Positions 21,659-29,140 of a stretch of 64,000 nt of DNA are shown piece after piece. Positions within the stretch are counted from its first letter, which is position 1. Every line of letters begins with the position of its first letter. The stretch is from assembly GCF_022414535.1 (NCBI RefSeq), contig NZ_JADWYM010000001.1:124001-188000 (forward strand), read 5' to 3'. The position numbers and the translations under genes were made by a program. The notes under the pieces were generated by a model that was given only the letters and a program-made list of their open reading frames with translations, ran no database searches and was not told the origin of the DNA. This stretch comes from Streptomyces sp. MUM 2J. Its GTDB lineage: Bacteria > Actinomycetota > Actinomycetes > Streptomycetales > Streptomycetaceae.

Positions 21659-21674
21659 ATCTCGATGTCGAGAT
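21659..21674. promoter_or_regulatory. 16-bp dyad operator candidate upstream of acnA
   Basis: ATCTCGATGTCGAGAT has perfect 7-bp arms around TG, and is followed by AAC on the plus strand. The same outer arms recur upstream of the XRE-MurA gene at 22132. MarR-family TamR has been reported to control aconitase in S. coelicolor; this dyad is a good candidate for its site. Confidence 0.6.
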
Positions 21675-22131
21675 AACTCTAGTACATGGGCGCGGGATGG
21701 TCATGCCCGGACCGCCCGCCCACCGCCCCTTCGGAGCACTCCACCCGGGGAGGAGACCACCACCCCCAGCCGGATCAGACCCGACCGGGACGTCAGCCTC
21801 ACCCTCCCGCCGGGCCCCCGCCCCACTCCCCTGCCGCCCTACCGGGCGACCCTCGACCACCGGAAGATCACTGAAGGCGTTGCGGCGGGTCCGGCCCCGG
21901 GCCGCGCGATCACGCACCGGCAGGCTCACCGAGGTCCGGGACGACCCCCGACCCCCCCCGCCTCCCCACTGACGTCGGGCGGCTGTGCACACCCGACGCC
22001 GCATGGCATGTTTGCATATATCTGGCATAGCGGTCGCCATCGGATTTGACGCAATATCGGATATCCTCGAACGGCATCCCACCAGGGCGCACTGACCGCC
22101 CGTCACCCGAATGGCCCCCTCGGCGAGCGCC

Positions 22132-22147
22132 ATCTCATATCTGAGAT
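22132..22147. promoter_or_regulatory. Second ATCTC-N6-GAGAT dyad, at the XRE-MurA start
   Basis: ATCTCATATCTGAGAT, perfect 6-bp arms, followed by AAC exactly as at 21659. It ends 12 bp before the ATG of the XRE-MurA gene. The overlapping TAACCT (22147-22152) could be a -10 box, which would start transcription at or next to the ATG; no Shine-Dalgarno sequence is present, so a leaderless mRNA is plausible. The rest of the 21529-22159 gap holds the acnA control elements and Pro/Arg-rich noncoding sequence. Confidence 0.55.
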
Positions 22148-22159
22148 AACCTCAGCCTC

Positions 22160-23689
22160 ATGGCAGACGACTACCTCGTACGCATCGGCAAGCTCATCCG
22201 CGACGCCCGGCAACACCGTGGCTGGACGCAGACGCAGCTTGCCGAGGCGCTCGGAACCAGCCAGAGCGCCGTGAACCGCATCGAGCGCGGCAACCAGAAC
22301 ATCAGTCTTGAGATGATCGCTCGAATCGGGGAAGCCCTGGACAGCGAGATCGTGTCCCTGGGCTACGCGGGCCCGATGCATCTGCGGGTCGTCGGCGGGC
22401 GGCGGCTGTCCGGCGCCATCGACGTCAAGACGAGCAAGAACGCGTGCGTGGCCCTGCTGTGCGCCTCACTGCTCAACAGGGGCCGTACGGTGCTGCGCCG
22501 GGTGGCCCGCATCGAGGAGGTCTACCGCCTGCTGGAGGTACTCAACTCCATCGGTGTACGCACCCGCTGGATCAACGACGGCGTCGACCTGGAGATCGTG
22601 CCGCCGGCCGAGCTGGACATGGGGGCGATCGACGCCGACGCCGCCGTCCGCACCCGCTCCATCATCATGTTCTTCGGCCCGCTGCTGCACCGCATGGACC
22701 ACTTCAAGCTGCCGTACGCCGGCGGCTGCGACCTCGGCACCCGCACCATCGAACCGCACATGATCGCGCTGCGCCGGTTCGGGCTGGACATCGCGGCGAC
22801 GGAGGGTCAGTACCACGCCCAGGTCGACCGCTCCGTACGCCCGGAGCGACCGATCGTCCTGACCGAACGCGGCGACACGGTGACCGAGAACGCGCTGCTG
22901 GCCGCCGCGCGGCACGACGGCGTCACCGTCATCCGCAACGCCTCCTCCAACTACATGGTCCAGGACCTGTGCTTCTTCCTGGAGGCGCTCGGCGTCCGGG
23001 TCGAGGGCATCGGCACCACCACGCTCACCGTGCACGGCGTGCCCCACATCGACACCGACGTCGACTACTCGCCCTCCGAGGACCCGGTCGAGGCGATGAG
23101 CCTGCTGGCCGCCGCCGTCGTCACGGAGTCGGAACTCACGGTGCGCCGGGTGCCGATCGAGTTCCTGGAGATCGAGCTGGCCGTCCTGGAGGAGATGGGC
23201 CTCGACCAGGACCGCTCCCCCGAGTACGTAGCCGACAACGGCCGCACCCGCCTGGTGGACCTCACCGTCCGGCCCTCCAAACTGGAGGCGCCGATCGACA
23301 AGATCCACCCGATGCCGTTCCCGGGCCTGAACATCGACAACGTGCCCTTCTTCGCGGCGATCGCGGCCGTCGCCCAGGGCAAGACGCTCATCCACGACTG
23401 GGTCTACGACAACCGGGCCATCTACCTCACCGACCTGAACCGGCTGGGCGGCCGCCTGCAGCTGCTCGACCCCCACCGCGTCCTGGTCGAGGGGCCCACC
23501 CGCTGGCGCGCCGCGGAGATGATGTGCCCGCCGGCGCTGCGCCCCGCAGTGGTCGTCCTGCTGGCGATGATGGCCGCCGAGGGCACATCCGTCCTGCGCA
23601 ACGTGTATGTCATCAACCGCGGGTACGAGGACTTCGCCGAGCGCCTGAACACGATCGGGGCGCAGATCGAGATCTTCCGGGACATCTGA
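22160..23689 (+). CDS. XRE helix-turn-helix domain fused to a UDP-N-acetylglucosamine 1-carboxyvinyltransferase-like (MurA/EPSP) domain
   Basis: 509 residues from ATG at 22160. Residues about 8-65 form a Cro/CI-type HTH (LIRDARQHRGWTQTQLAEALGTSQSAVNRIERGNQN). From about residue 75 onward the protein is a MurA/EPSP synthase fold: GGRRLSGAIDVKTSKNACVALLCASLL (Lys-Asn pair), YAGGCDLGTRTIEPH with C190 at the position of the catalytic MurA cysteine (GGCAIG loop), and PMPFPGLNIDNVPFFAAIAA near the C-terminus. An SCO5998-type gene in other Streptomyces has the same build. It may be an enzyme, a UDP-sugar- or PEP-sensing regulator, or both. A true murA is presumably elsewhere in the genome. Confidence 0.88.
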   Translation: MADDYLVRIGKLIRDARQHRGWTQTQLAEALGTSQSAVNRIERGNQNISLEMIARIGEALDSEIVSLGYAGPMHLRVVGGRRLSGAIDVKTSKNACVALLCASLLNRGRTVLRRVARIEEVYRLLEVLNSIGVRTRWINDGVDLEIVPPAELDMGAIDADAAVRTRSIIMFFGPLLHRMDHFKLPYAGGCDLGTRTIEPHMIALRRFGLDIAATEGQYHAQVDRSVRPERPIVLTERGDTVTENALLAAARHDGVTVIRNASSNYMVQDLCFFLEALGVRVEGIGTTTLTVHGVPHIDTDVDYSPSEDPVEAMSLLAAAVVTESELTVRRVPIEFLEIELAVLEEMGLDQDRSPEYVADNGRTRLVDLTVRPSKLEAPIDKIHPMPFPGLNIDNVPFFAAIAAVAQGKTLIHDWVYDNRAIYLTDLNRLGGRLQLLDPHRVLVEGPTRWRAAEMMCPPALRPAVVVLLAMMAAEGTSVLRNVYVINRGYEDFAERLNTIGAQIEIFRDI

Positions 23690-24163
23690 TACGACGATGC
23701 CGCCGGACCCTGTCTGACCGCTGTTCGGCCGGTCAGGACGGAGTGCGGCGGCATCTCTGGGACTTCTCTGGGACGTTGGGCCCGCGGCGGGCTGCGAGCC
23801 ACGCTCCACGGGCTCTACCGACCGGCGGATCCGTGCATGGCAGGGTTTCCTTGCCGGGAAGCGAGGAGCGACAGGGGCGCGGCAGCATTACCTCGCGCGG
23901 TCCGCGCCAGGACGGCCGCCCGCAGCCGGCACGCGCCGGCTGCGGCAGAGGCACCGAGGCAGAGCTGCCCCGCGCCTCCTGCCAACGCGACGTTGCCCGC
24001 GTTCGCCACGACTCCACCGCCGAGCGCAGCCGAAAAGCGAACACCTCAGAAGCTGTGTCACGCCCCCTTTCCGCAGGTCACCGGGCTTGACATGGAGGTG
24101 ATGCCGGGGGTCCTGCCCGGACTGACGTCGATGGGCGGTGAAGCAGACGGCGGCTGTTGACGG
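23690..24163. other. Noncoding stretch with one hairpin
   Basis: No supportable gene. It contains a perfect 11-bp stem with a 4-nt loop at 23920-23945 (CCGCAGCCGGC / GCCGGCTGCGG), between the convergent XRE-MurA and methyltransferase genes, which probably terminates one or both. Confidence 0.5.
23920..23945. terminator. 11-bp perfect stem between convergent genes
   Basis: CCGCAGCCGGC (23920-23930) and GCCGGCTGCGG (23935-23945) with an ACGC loop, 230 bp after the XRE-MurA stop and 220 bp after the methyltransferase stop on the other strand. Confidence 0.5.
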
Positions 24164-24922
24164 CTACCTCCGAGAGCCCGCGCTTTGCTGGACATCGCGT
24201 CGGAACAGGGCCGTCCAGAGGAAGGGTTCGCCGAAGTACGCGGACCCGGTCGGTTCGTCGCGCATGAGCCGAAGCTCGACCTCTGTGAAGGCGGAGAAGA
24301 TCCGGCGTAGGGAATGTGGGGTGTAGGCGAGTCCGCCATGGAGGCGGGCGTCACGGTAGAAGGCCGCGTCGGGGAGCTCGGATCCTCCGCTCTCTCCGCC
24401 TGTGAAGCAGGTGAGCGCGAAGTAGCCGCCGGGTGTGAGAAGTCGGTCGAGCAGGGCGAGGTAGCTGATGCGACGGTGGGGCGGCAGGTGGTGGAAGCAG
24501 CCCGAGTCGTAGATCAGGTCGTAGCGTCCGGTCAACTCGGTGCCGGCGAGGGCGAAGGCGTCTCCCCTGTGGAACTGGATGTGGGCTCCGGTCTCACGGG
24601 CGCGCTCCTCGGCCCAGCCGACGGCTGTCGGGGAAAGGTCGACTGCGTCCACCTGGAAGCCGAGGGAGTCCAGGTAAAGGGCGTTGCGTCCGGGGCCGCA
24701 GCCCAGGTCGAGCGCCCGGCCCGGGGTGATGAGCCGGCGGTCGAGGTACGAGGCGAGATTCTCGTCCGGCTTGGCCTGGAAGAACGGCACCGCTTTGGAG
24801 CGGTCGGCATAGAAGGTGTCCCACCAGGCGGCTGCGCCGTTCGTCCAGCGGTCGGCGTCCGGCGTGAACAGGTCGTCCAGGAGTTCCAGTACATCCTCGA
24901 CGGTGCGGATACTCCGGTCCAT
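24164..24922 (-). CDS. Class I SAM-dependent methyltransferase
   Basis: 252 residues starting at ATG (complement 24920-24922) behind GGGGG. SAM-binding motif I is ALDLGCGPGRNALYLDSLGFQVDAVDLSPTAV, with VDAVDLS carrying the ribose-binding Asp; the post-I region includes GRYDLIYDSGCFHHLPPHRRISYL and PGGYFALTCFTGGE. This resembles TehB/thiopurine S-methyltransferase-type small-molecule methyltransferases, with an N-terminal extension (RTVEDVLELLDDLF) common in actinomycetes. Substrate unknown. The gene stands alone and points towards the XRE-MurA gene. Its GC3 is slightly lower than that of its neighbours. Confidence 0.85.
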   Translation of the reverse strand: MDRSIRTVEDVLELLDDLFTPDADRWTNGAAAWWDTFYADRSKAVPFFQAKPDENLASYLDRRLITPGRALDLGCGPGRNALYLDSLGFQVDAVDLSPTAVGWAEERARETGAHIQFHRGDAFALAGTELTGRYDLIYDSGCFHHLPPHRRISYLALLDRLLTPGGYFALTCFTGGESGGSELPDAAFYRDARLHGGLAYTPHSLRRIFSAFTEVELRLMRDEPTGSAYFGEPFLWTALFRRDVQQSAGSRR

Positions 24923-25027
24923 CCGGCCCCCTTTCGCGATAGCGGAGACAGTACGGTGACCACAACCAGCCGCAGCCGGGGCGTCCCGTCCGTGCCCATA
25001 CCGGCACCGTACGACGGGCGGCACCCC

Positions 25028-25270
25028 CTATGACAGGTCCCTCAACGGGCAATGTGCCAGCAGGCCCCAGTGACCGAGCACCTGCTGCAACCTTCCGGCG
25101 TCGGCCTTCTGCACGTTCGTCAACTCCACTTCGCTGAGGCTGCTCCGCCCGACCTCTTCGCCCAAGAGCGGCAAGCCATGAACCGCGTGTGGGACGAAGC
25201 GGTCCAGGCCGACCCGAGCCTTTTCGGCGCAGCCGTACTTGGCCCCGGCAACGGCGGCCGGACGGGGCAC
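25028..25270 (-). other. Possible small or degenerate ORF, unrecognised
   Basis: An 80-codon minus-strand ORF ending LSEVELTNVQKADAGRLQQVLGHWGLLAHCPLRDLS reads more like a protein than the surrounding shadows, with balanced composition. It sits 105 bp upstream of the methyltransferase. I do not recognise it; it could be the end of a decayed gene. Nothing else is seen in 24923-25288. Confidence 0.25.
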
Positions 25271-25288
25271 CCCGCGGTCCCCGATCGG

Positions 25289-26071
25289 TTATTCGTGGCC
25301 GTCCATCCCCACGAAGTCGCCGTGCCAGCTGTGGTACCAGACCTGGCCGGTGGCGGCGTCGACCGAGAGCATCCCGGTGATCTTCCCGGACTGCAGGGTG
25401 TGCAGGGTGTAGTAGCCCGGGAAGGACTCCGGGTCGCCCGCGGTGAGCGTGGTATCGCGGTCGTGGAGCCACTGCTGGGCGATGTCGCGTGCCTGCGAGG
25501 CCGAGACCGTGGTGTGGCCCCGGCTGCCGTGATGCATGCCGTAGTCGGTGTTCCACATCATCGCCGGCCCGTACTCGATCTGCACGGCGCCGTCGGCCGG
25601 GTTGACCAGCACCTCGGTGGCCTGACGGCCGGCGGTGGTCTCCAACTGGGCGTAGAAGTTCAGGGTGAACTGCATGACCTCGCCGACCCGCAGGTCGAGC
25701 CGGTCGGCGAACGCGGTGGCCCGTTCACGGGCCTGGTCGAGGGTCCGCACCGGATGGCCGTCGCCCGCGAGCCACCAGTTGCCCGTCATGCCGGAGCCCA
25801 TCATGCCGGGTGCCCAGGAGCCGCCGTCGCCGCCCATCATGCCGGGACCCTCGTCATCGTTCCACAGGTCCGGCCCCCATCCGCTGGTCGGACCCGACGG
25901 CACGGGCTCACCGCTCGCCAGGTCGGCGGGATCGTTGCCGGGCGCCGTCGCGGTCGGCACCGAAGGCGTGGTGCCGGTGGCATCGCCGCCCGCCCCGCAC
26001 GCACCGAGGCCCACCACGCCCGCCAGGGCGAGAGACGCGAGAAGCGCCGCATGCCTGCGCCTACGATTCAT
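25289..26071 (-). CDS. PepSY-domain lipoprotein, Met/His-rich
   Basis: 260 residues from ATG (complement 26069-26071), with GAGGATC just upstream. Signal peptide with lipobox VGLGAC at about residue 25, so it is a surface lipoprotein. Next comes a low-complexity Met/Gly/Trp segment (GPGMMGGDGGSWAPGMMGSGMTGNWW). Two PepSY-like units follow: LDQARERATAFADRLDL to LVNPADGAVQIEYGPAMMWNTDYGMHHG, and VSASQARDIAQQWLHDRD to LSVDAATGQVWYHSWHGDFVG. Met- and His-rich clusters suggest metal (possibly copper) binding in the cell wall, but that is inference. Neighbouring DUF2752 and the downstream island may share its role. Confidence 0.75.
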   Translation of the reverse strand: MNRRRRHAALLASLALAGVVGLGACGAGGDATGTTPSVPTATAPGNDPADLASGEPVPSGPTSGWGPDLWNDDEGPGMMGGDGGSWAPGMMGSGMTGNWWLAGDGHPVRTLDQARERATAFADRLDLRVGEVMQFTLNFYAQLETTAGRQATEVLVNPADGAVQIEYGPAMMWNTDYGMHHGSRGHTTVSASQARDIAQQWLHDRDTTLTAGDPESFPGYYTLHTLQSGKITGMLSVDAATGQVWYHSWHGDFVGMDGHE

Positions 26072-26486
26072 GATCCTCACCCTGCCGCCTCTCGGCTCCG
26101 GCCACTCCTGCGGGGCCGCTGTTCGCACACGTCCCAGTCTGGCGCCGGACGCTCAGCCGGCCCACGGGCCATCCAGCCCACAATCACCGGCGGACGGCCC
26201 ACACCGGGTGTCTGGCGCCCGTCAGGGACCTGGTCGAGGCCCGGAGGTACCGACGGTCGTCCCCGGTCGGTGTCCACGGCTGTGCCGGAGCGCGTTCCGC
26301 CGGAGTCGCACGCTGCGCCGAGACTCCGTGCCGTGCACCGCAGCGACCGCTCGACCTGCATGAAGCACGGCCCACGGCGCGCGGTCTGCTCAGCCGGACG
26401 GAAGCCGGGACCGCGTGCCCCACCCCGCCGCCGACGTGTCGTCACGCCGGTGAGAACGGCGGGCGACGCGGCCCGCCACGCGTCGC
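26072..26486. other. Noncoding gap between the PepSY lipoprotein and DUF2752 genes
   Basis: 415 bp of GC-rich sequence in which all open frames are shadows without ribosome sites. I see no hairpin, operator or RNA gene. Confidence 0.4.
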
Positions 26487-26957
26487 TCAGCGAAGCCCTG
26501 TGGTCATCAGCAGTTCCGCCTGGCCCTGCTGGTGGAACTCCAGCGCCAGCAGGGCCAGGGCAAGGACGGTCCACCCTGCTCGGCCGGGCCGAACGCGCAG
26601 CGTCAGCCAGCGTCCCGTGGCAGCCCCCGCGAGCAGGCGGGCGAGGGCGGCGAGCGAGCCGAACGCGATCAGCAGTCCCGCGGGGTTGTAGCGCCAGGCC
26701 ATCGCGACGTCTCCACGGAAGGCCTCCACCACCGAACGGGTGAGCCCGCAGCTCGGGGCCATGACGCCGGCGAAGTGCCCGGGCCCGTGGAGGTTCAGCG
26801 GAAGCATGCCCCACACTGCCATCGCCGAACCGGCCAGGACCACCACGGCTCCGGCCGCTCCCCACAGCCACCAGCGCGGCTCGCGGGCATCCCAGGCCAG
26901 CCGGGCCCGCGGGCCCCAGTGCCCTGGCGGACCGGCCGGGATCGGCACCTTCCGCAT
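26487..26957 (-). CDS. DUF2752 family membrane protein
   Basis: 156 residues starting at ATG (complement 26955-26957) with GAGGAG upstream; a longer frame to 27047 has an Arg/Gly-rich shadow extension and is rejected. It has three membrane segments and the DUF2752 signature CGLTRSVVEAFRGDVAMAWRYNPAG. The family is widespread in bacteria and its function is unknown; small cysteine-containing membrane proteins of this type often sit beside secretion or metal-stress genes. It is in the same orientation as the PepSY lipoprotein but 415 bp upstream, so co-transcription is uncertain. Confidence 0.8.
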   Translation of the reverse strand: MRKVPIPAGPPGHWGPRARLAWDAREPRWWLWGAAGAVVVLAGSAMAVWGMLPLNLHGPGHFAGVMAPSCGLTRSVVEAFRGDVAMAWRYNPAGLLIAFGSLAALARLLAGAATGRWLTLRVRPGRAGWTVLALALLALEFHQQGQAELLMTTGLR

Positions 26958-27280
26958 CGTTCTCCTCGCCCCGTGGCCCTGGGCCCGTCCGGGCACCCGC
27001 GCTTCTCGTCCGGTTTCCCTGCCGTCATGTTCCCGGGAGGCGGGCACATCCGCCAGCGCTCCCTCCCGGCCTCACGGCGCGGCGTGCCACCGCCACGCGG
27101 TCCGCTCCGCCGGGCAGGGCCCGGGCAGCCGGTCCAGCGGAGGAGTGCAGGGGCGGGTGCGCCCCGGTGCCACCGTACGGGTGCGACGGGCCGGTGGCGC
27201 GGGGAGCGTCCGGCGGCTGCTCGCCCTGCCTCAGCCGTGGCCAGGAGCCGGGACGCCGACACCGACGCCCGCACCCGCAA

Positions 27281-27350
27281 CACCCACACCCACACCCACA
27301 CCCACACCCACACCCACACCCACACCCACACCCACACCCACACCCACACC
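27281..27350. repeat. (CACCCA)n tandem hexanucleotide array, about 11.7 copies
   Basis: Seventy bases of uninterrupted CACCCA repeats lie between the divergent DUF2752 and DUF6153 genes. The minus strand is (TGGGTG)n, with regularly spaced GGG tracts that could form G-quadruplexes. All frames across it (Thr-His, Pro-Thr, Val-Trp repeats) lack coding support. The rest of 26958-27434 holds no gene; TAGGTT near 27399 may be a -10 element for the downstream gene. Confidence 0.9.
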
Positions 27351-27434
27351 GGGGAACGTACGCCGGACTCCTCCGGCGGAGGCGGCACCGGAGTCTGGTA
27401 GGTTCGCGGCGATTGTCGCCGGGGGGACTGAGGG

Positions 27435-27911
27435 GTGGTGACCGACGTGGTCGGAACGGCCTCCGCTCCCCACTCCCGCAACCCCCTTCTCTCCCGCGTG
27501 CCGGGGGCACGACGAGCCCCGGCGATCCTGCTGGCGGCCGTTCTGTCGGTCCTGACCGCGGTGACTCTGCTGTGCATGTCGGCCCCGGCAGCCGAGCACT
27601 CCTCCGGCATGACCTCGGGCCATGCACCCGTCACCGTCCCGGCCGGGGACGCCGCGGAGCGCGCCGTCGCCCTGTCGGCGCCGGCGGCTCATGTCTGCGG
27701 CCGGTGTCCGGACGAGAGCGGGCAGCGATGCGCCCCTCCGCAGGATCGGGTGGTGCCCGGCAAGGCGCCCGATCCGTGGCCGTGTGTCACGGCCCGGCCG
27801 GGAGACGTCGCGGTGCCGGGCACCGCACCGCCGTCCCTCCTCACCAGGGCCCGCAAGCGTCCGGCACCCCGGGCGCCCGATCTCCACCTTCTGCAACTGC
27901 TCCGGGTGTAG
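27435..27911 (+). CDS. DUF6153-like small secreted or membrane protein
   Basis: 158 residues from GTG at 27435 (tandem GTG codons; a G-rich ribosome site just upstream). One hydrophobic segment near residues 31-50 (APAILLAAVLSVLTAVTLLCMSAPAA), then HSSGMTSGHAP and CGRCPDESGQRC. This layout (N-terminal anchor, His/Met patch, CxxC) fits the DUF6153 family of Streptomyces. Function unknown; His, Met and Cys residues would suit metal binding. It is followed at 87 bp by the F510_1955-type lipoprotein gene, probably in one unit. Confidence 0.65.
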   Translation: MVTDVVGTASAPHSRNPLLSRVPGARRAPAILLAAVLSVLTAVTLLCMSAPAAEHSSGMTSGHAPVTVPAGDAAERAVALSAPAAHVCGRCPDESGQRCAPPQDRVVPGKAPDPWPCVTARPGDVAVPGTAPPSLLTRARKRPAPRAPDLHLLQLLRV

Positions 27912-27997
27912 CACCCGCAGCGGAACCGTGAGCCGTCGACGAGCTCCGGTCCCGGCATGCCCGTGCACACCGTCCACAGCGTCAGAAGGATCCAGCG

Positions 27998-28870
27998 ATG
28001 CCTCTCCACCGCCGCCCGGCCGCCACCGTCTCCGTCCTGCTCGCCGCCACACTCGCCGCCTGCACCGGCAGCTCCGAAGCCCCCGCGTCCACGGAGTCGT
28101 CGGCCTCCACAGCCGCCGTGAGCCACATCCACGGCCTCGGTCTCGATCCCGCCGACAACCGCCTGTACGTCGCCACCCACGAAGGTGTCGTCCAGGTCCT
28201 GGACGACGGGTCCGCCCGGCGCGTCAGCGACACCGCCGACTACATGGCGTTCACCGTGGCCGGCGCCCACACGTTCCTCGGCAGCGGCCACCCCGCCGAT
28301 GACGGCGCCGGGCACGCCGACCGCGGCCTGCTCAGGAGCACCGACGCCGGCAGGACCTGGAAGACCGTCTCCCTCGGCGGTGAGGCCGACTTCCACGCCC
28401 TGGAGTACGCCCACGGCACCGTCTACGGATACGACAGCACCCACGGCCTGCTCCGGGTCAGCGGGGACGGCCTGGAGTGGGACGACCGCGCGGAGCTGGC
28501 CGCCCTGGACATCGCCGTCAGTCCCGATGACCCCGATCTCGTCCTGGCCACCACCGAGCGCGGTGTCGCCCGCAGTACGGACGGCGGCCGGACGTTCGCG
28601 CAGGGCGCGCGACCGGTCCTGGCCTTCGTCTCCTGGGCCGCCTCGGACGCCGTCTACGGGATCGGTCTCGACGGCGGGCTGTACCTGAGCACCGACGCAG
28701 GCAGCAACTGGAAGCAGGCGGGCACCGTCCCGGGCGGACGTCCCCAGGCCCTCACCGCCGTCGACGCCGAGCACGTTCTGGCCGCCACCCAGGACGGGGT
28801 CTACGCATCCCGCGACGGCGGCACGACGTTCACCGAGCGTCTTCCGGTCGCCTCGGCCCCCGGACACTGA
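27998..28870 (+). CDS. F510_1955 family BNR/propeller lipoprotein
   Basis: 290 residues from ATG at 27998 with AAGGA upstream. Signal peptide with lipobox TLAAC at about residue 22. The mature protein starts VSHIHGLGLDPADNRLYVATHEGVVQV and has BNR/Asp-box repeats: STDAGRTWKTVS, STDGGRTFAQG, STDAGSNWKQAG, SRDGGTTFTE. This matches the F510_1955 glycosylhydrolase-like family, a beta propeller of unproven activity. It would be anchored outside the membrane. In many actinobacteria it accompanies DUF6153 and copper-stress genes, as here. Confidence 0.82.
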   Translation: MPLHRRPAATVSVLLAATLAACTGSSEAPASTESSASTAAVSHIHGLGLDPADNRLYVATHEGVVQVLDDGSARRVSDTADYMAFTVAGAHTFLGSGHPADDGAGHADRGLLRSTDAGRTWKTVSLGGEADFHALEYAHGTVYGYDSTHGLLRVSGDGLEWDDRAELAALDIAVSPDDPDLVLATTERGVARSTDGGRTFAQGARPVLAFVSWAASDAVYGIGLDGGLYLSTDAGSNWKQAGTVPGGRPQALTAVDAEHVLAATQDGVYASRDGGTTFTERLPVASAPGH

Positions 28871-29140
28871 TCGGGCGCGTCCGACCGCCGGCGGGGGCAC
28901 CTGGGCGCCCCCCGCCAGCACGCGGGGTTCCAGCGACCCCGGCGCGTCCCGGGGTCCGACGGCGTCCGCACCCTTCTCGGCGTCCGGCGCCGGCTCCTCC
29001 GTTCCCTTCCCCCACCGTGCTCGTGGACACCGCCCCTGCACACGGGACGACGAGCCCACCGGGAGGTGATCGGCGGATTCTGCCCGCGGAGGGGCGGGGC
29101 GGGCACGGACCCGCCTGCCCCCGGTACCCGGGGGAGCGGG

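Noticed and set aside
26532..27441. Frames encoding Thr-His or Pro-Thr repeats over the CACCCA array
   Set aside because: The repeats come from the hexamer; flanking residues are shadow-like and antisense to DUF2752.
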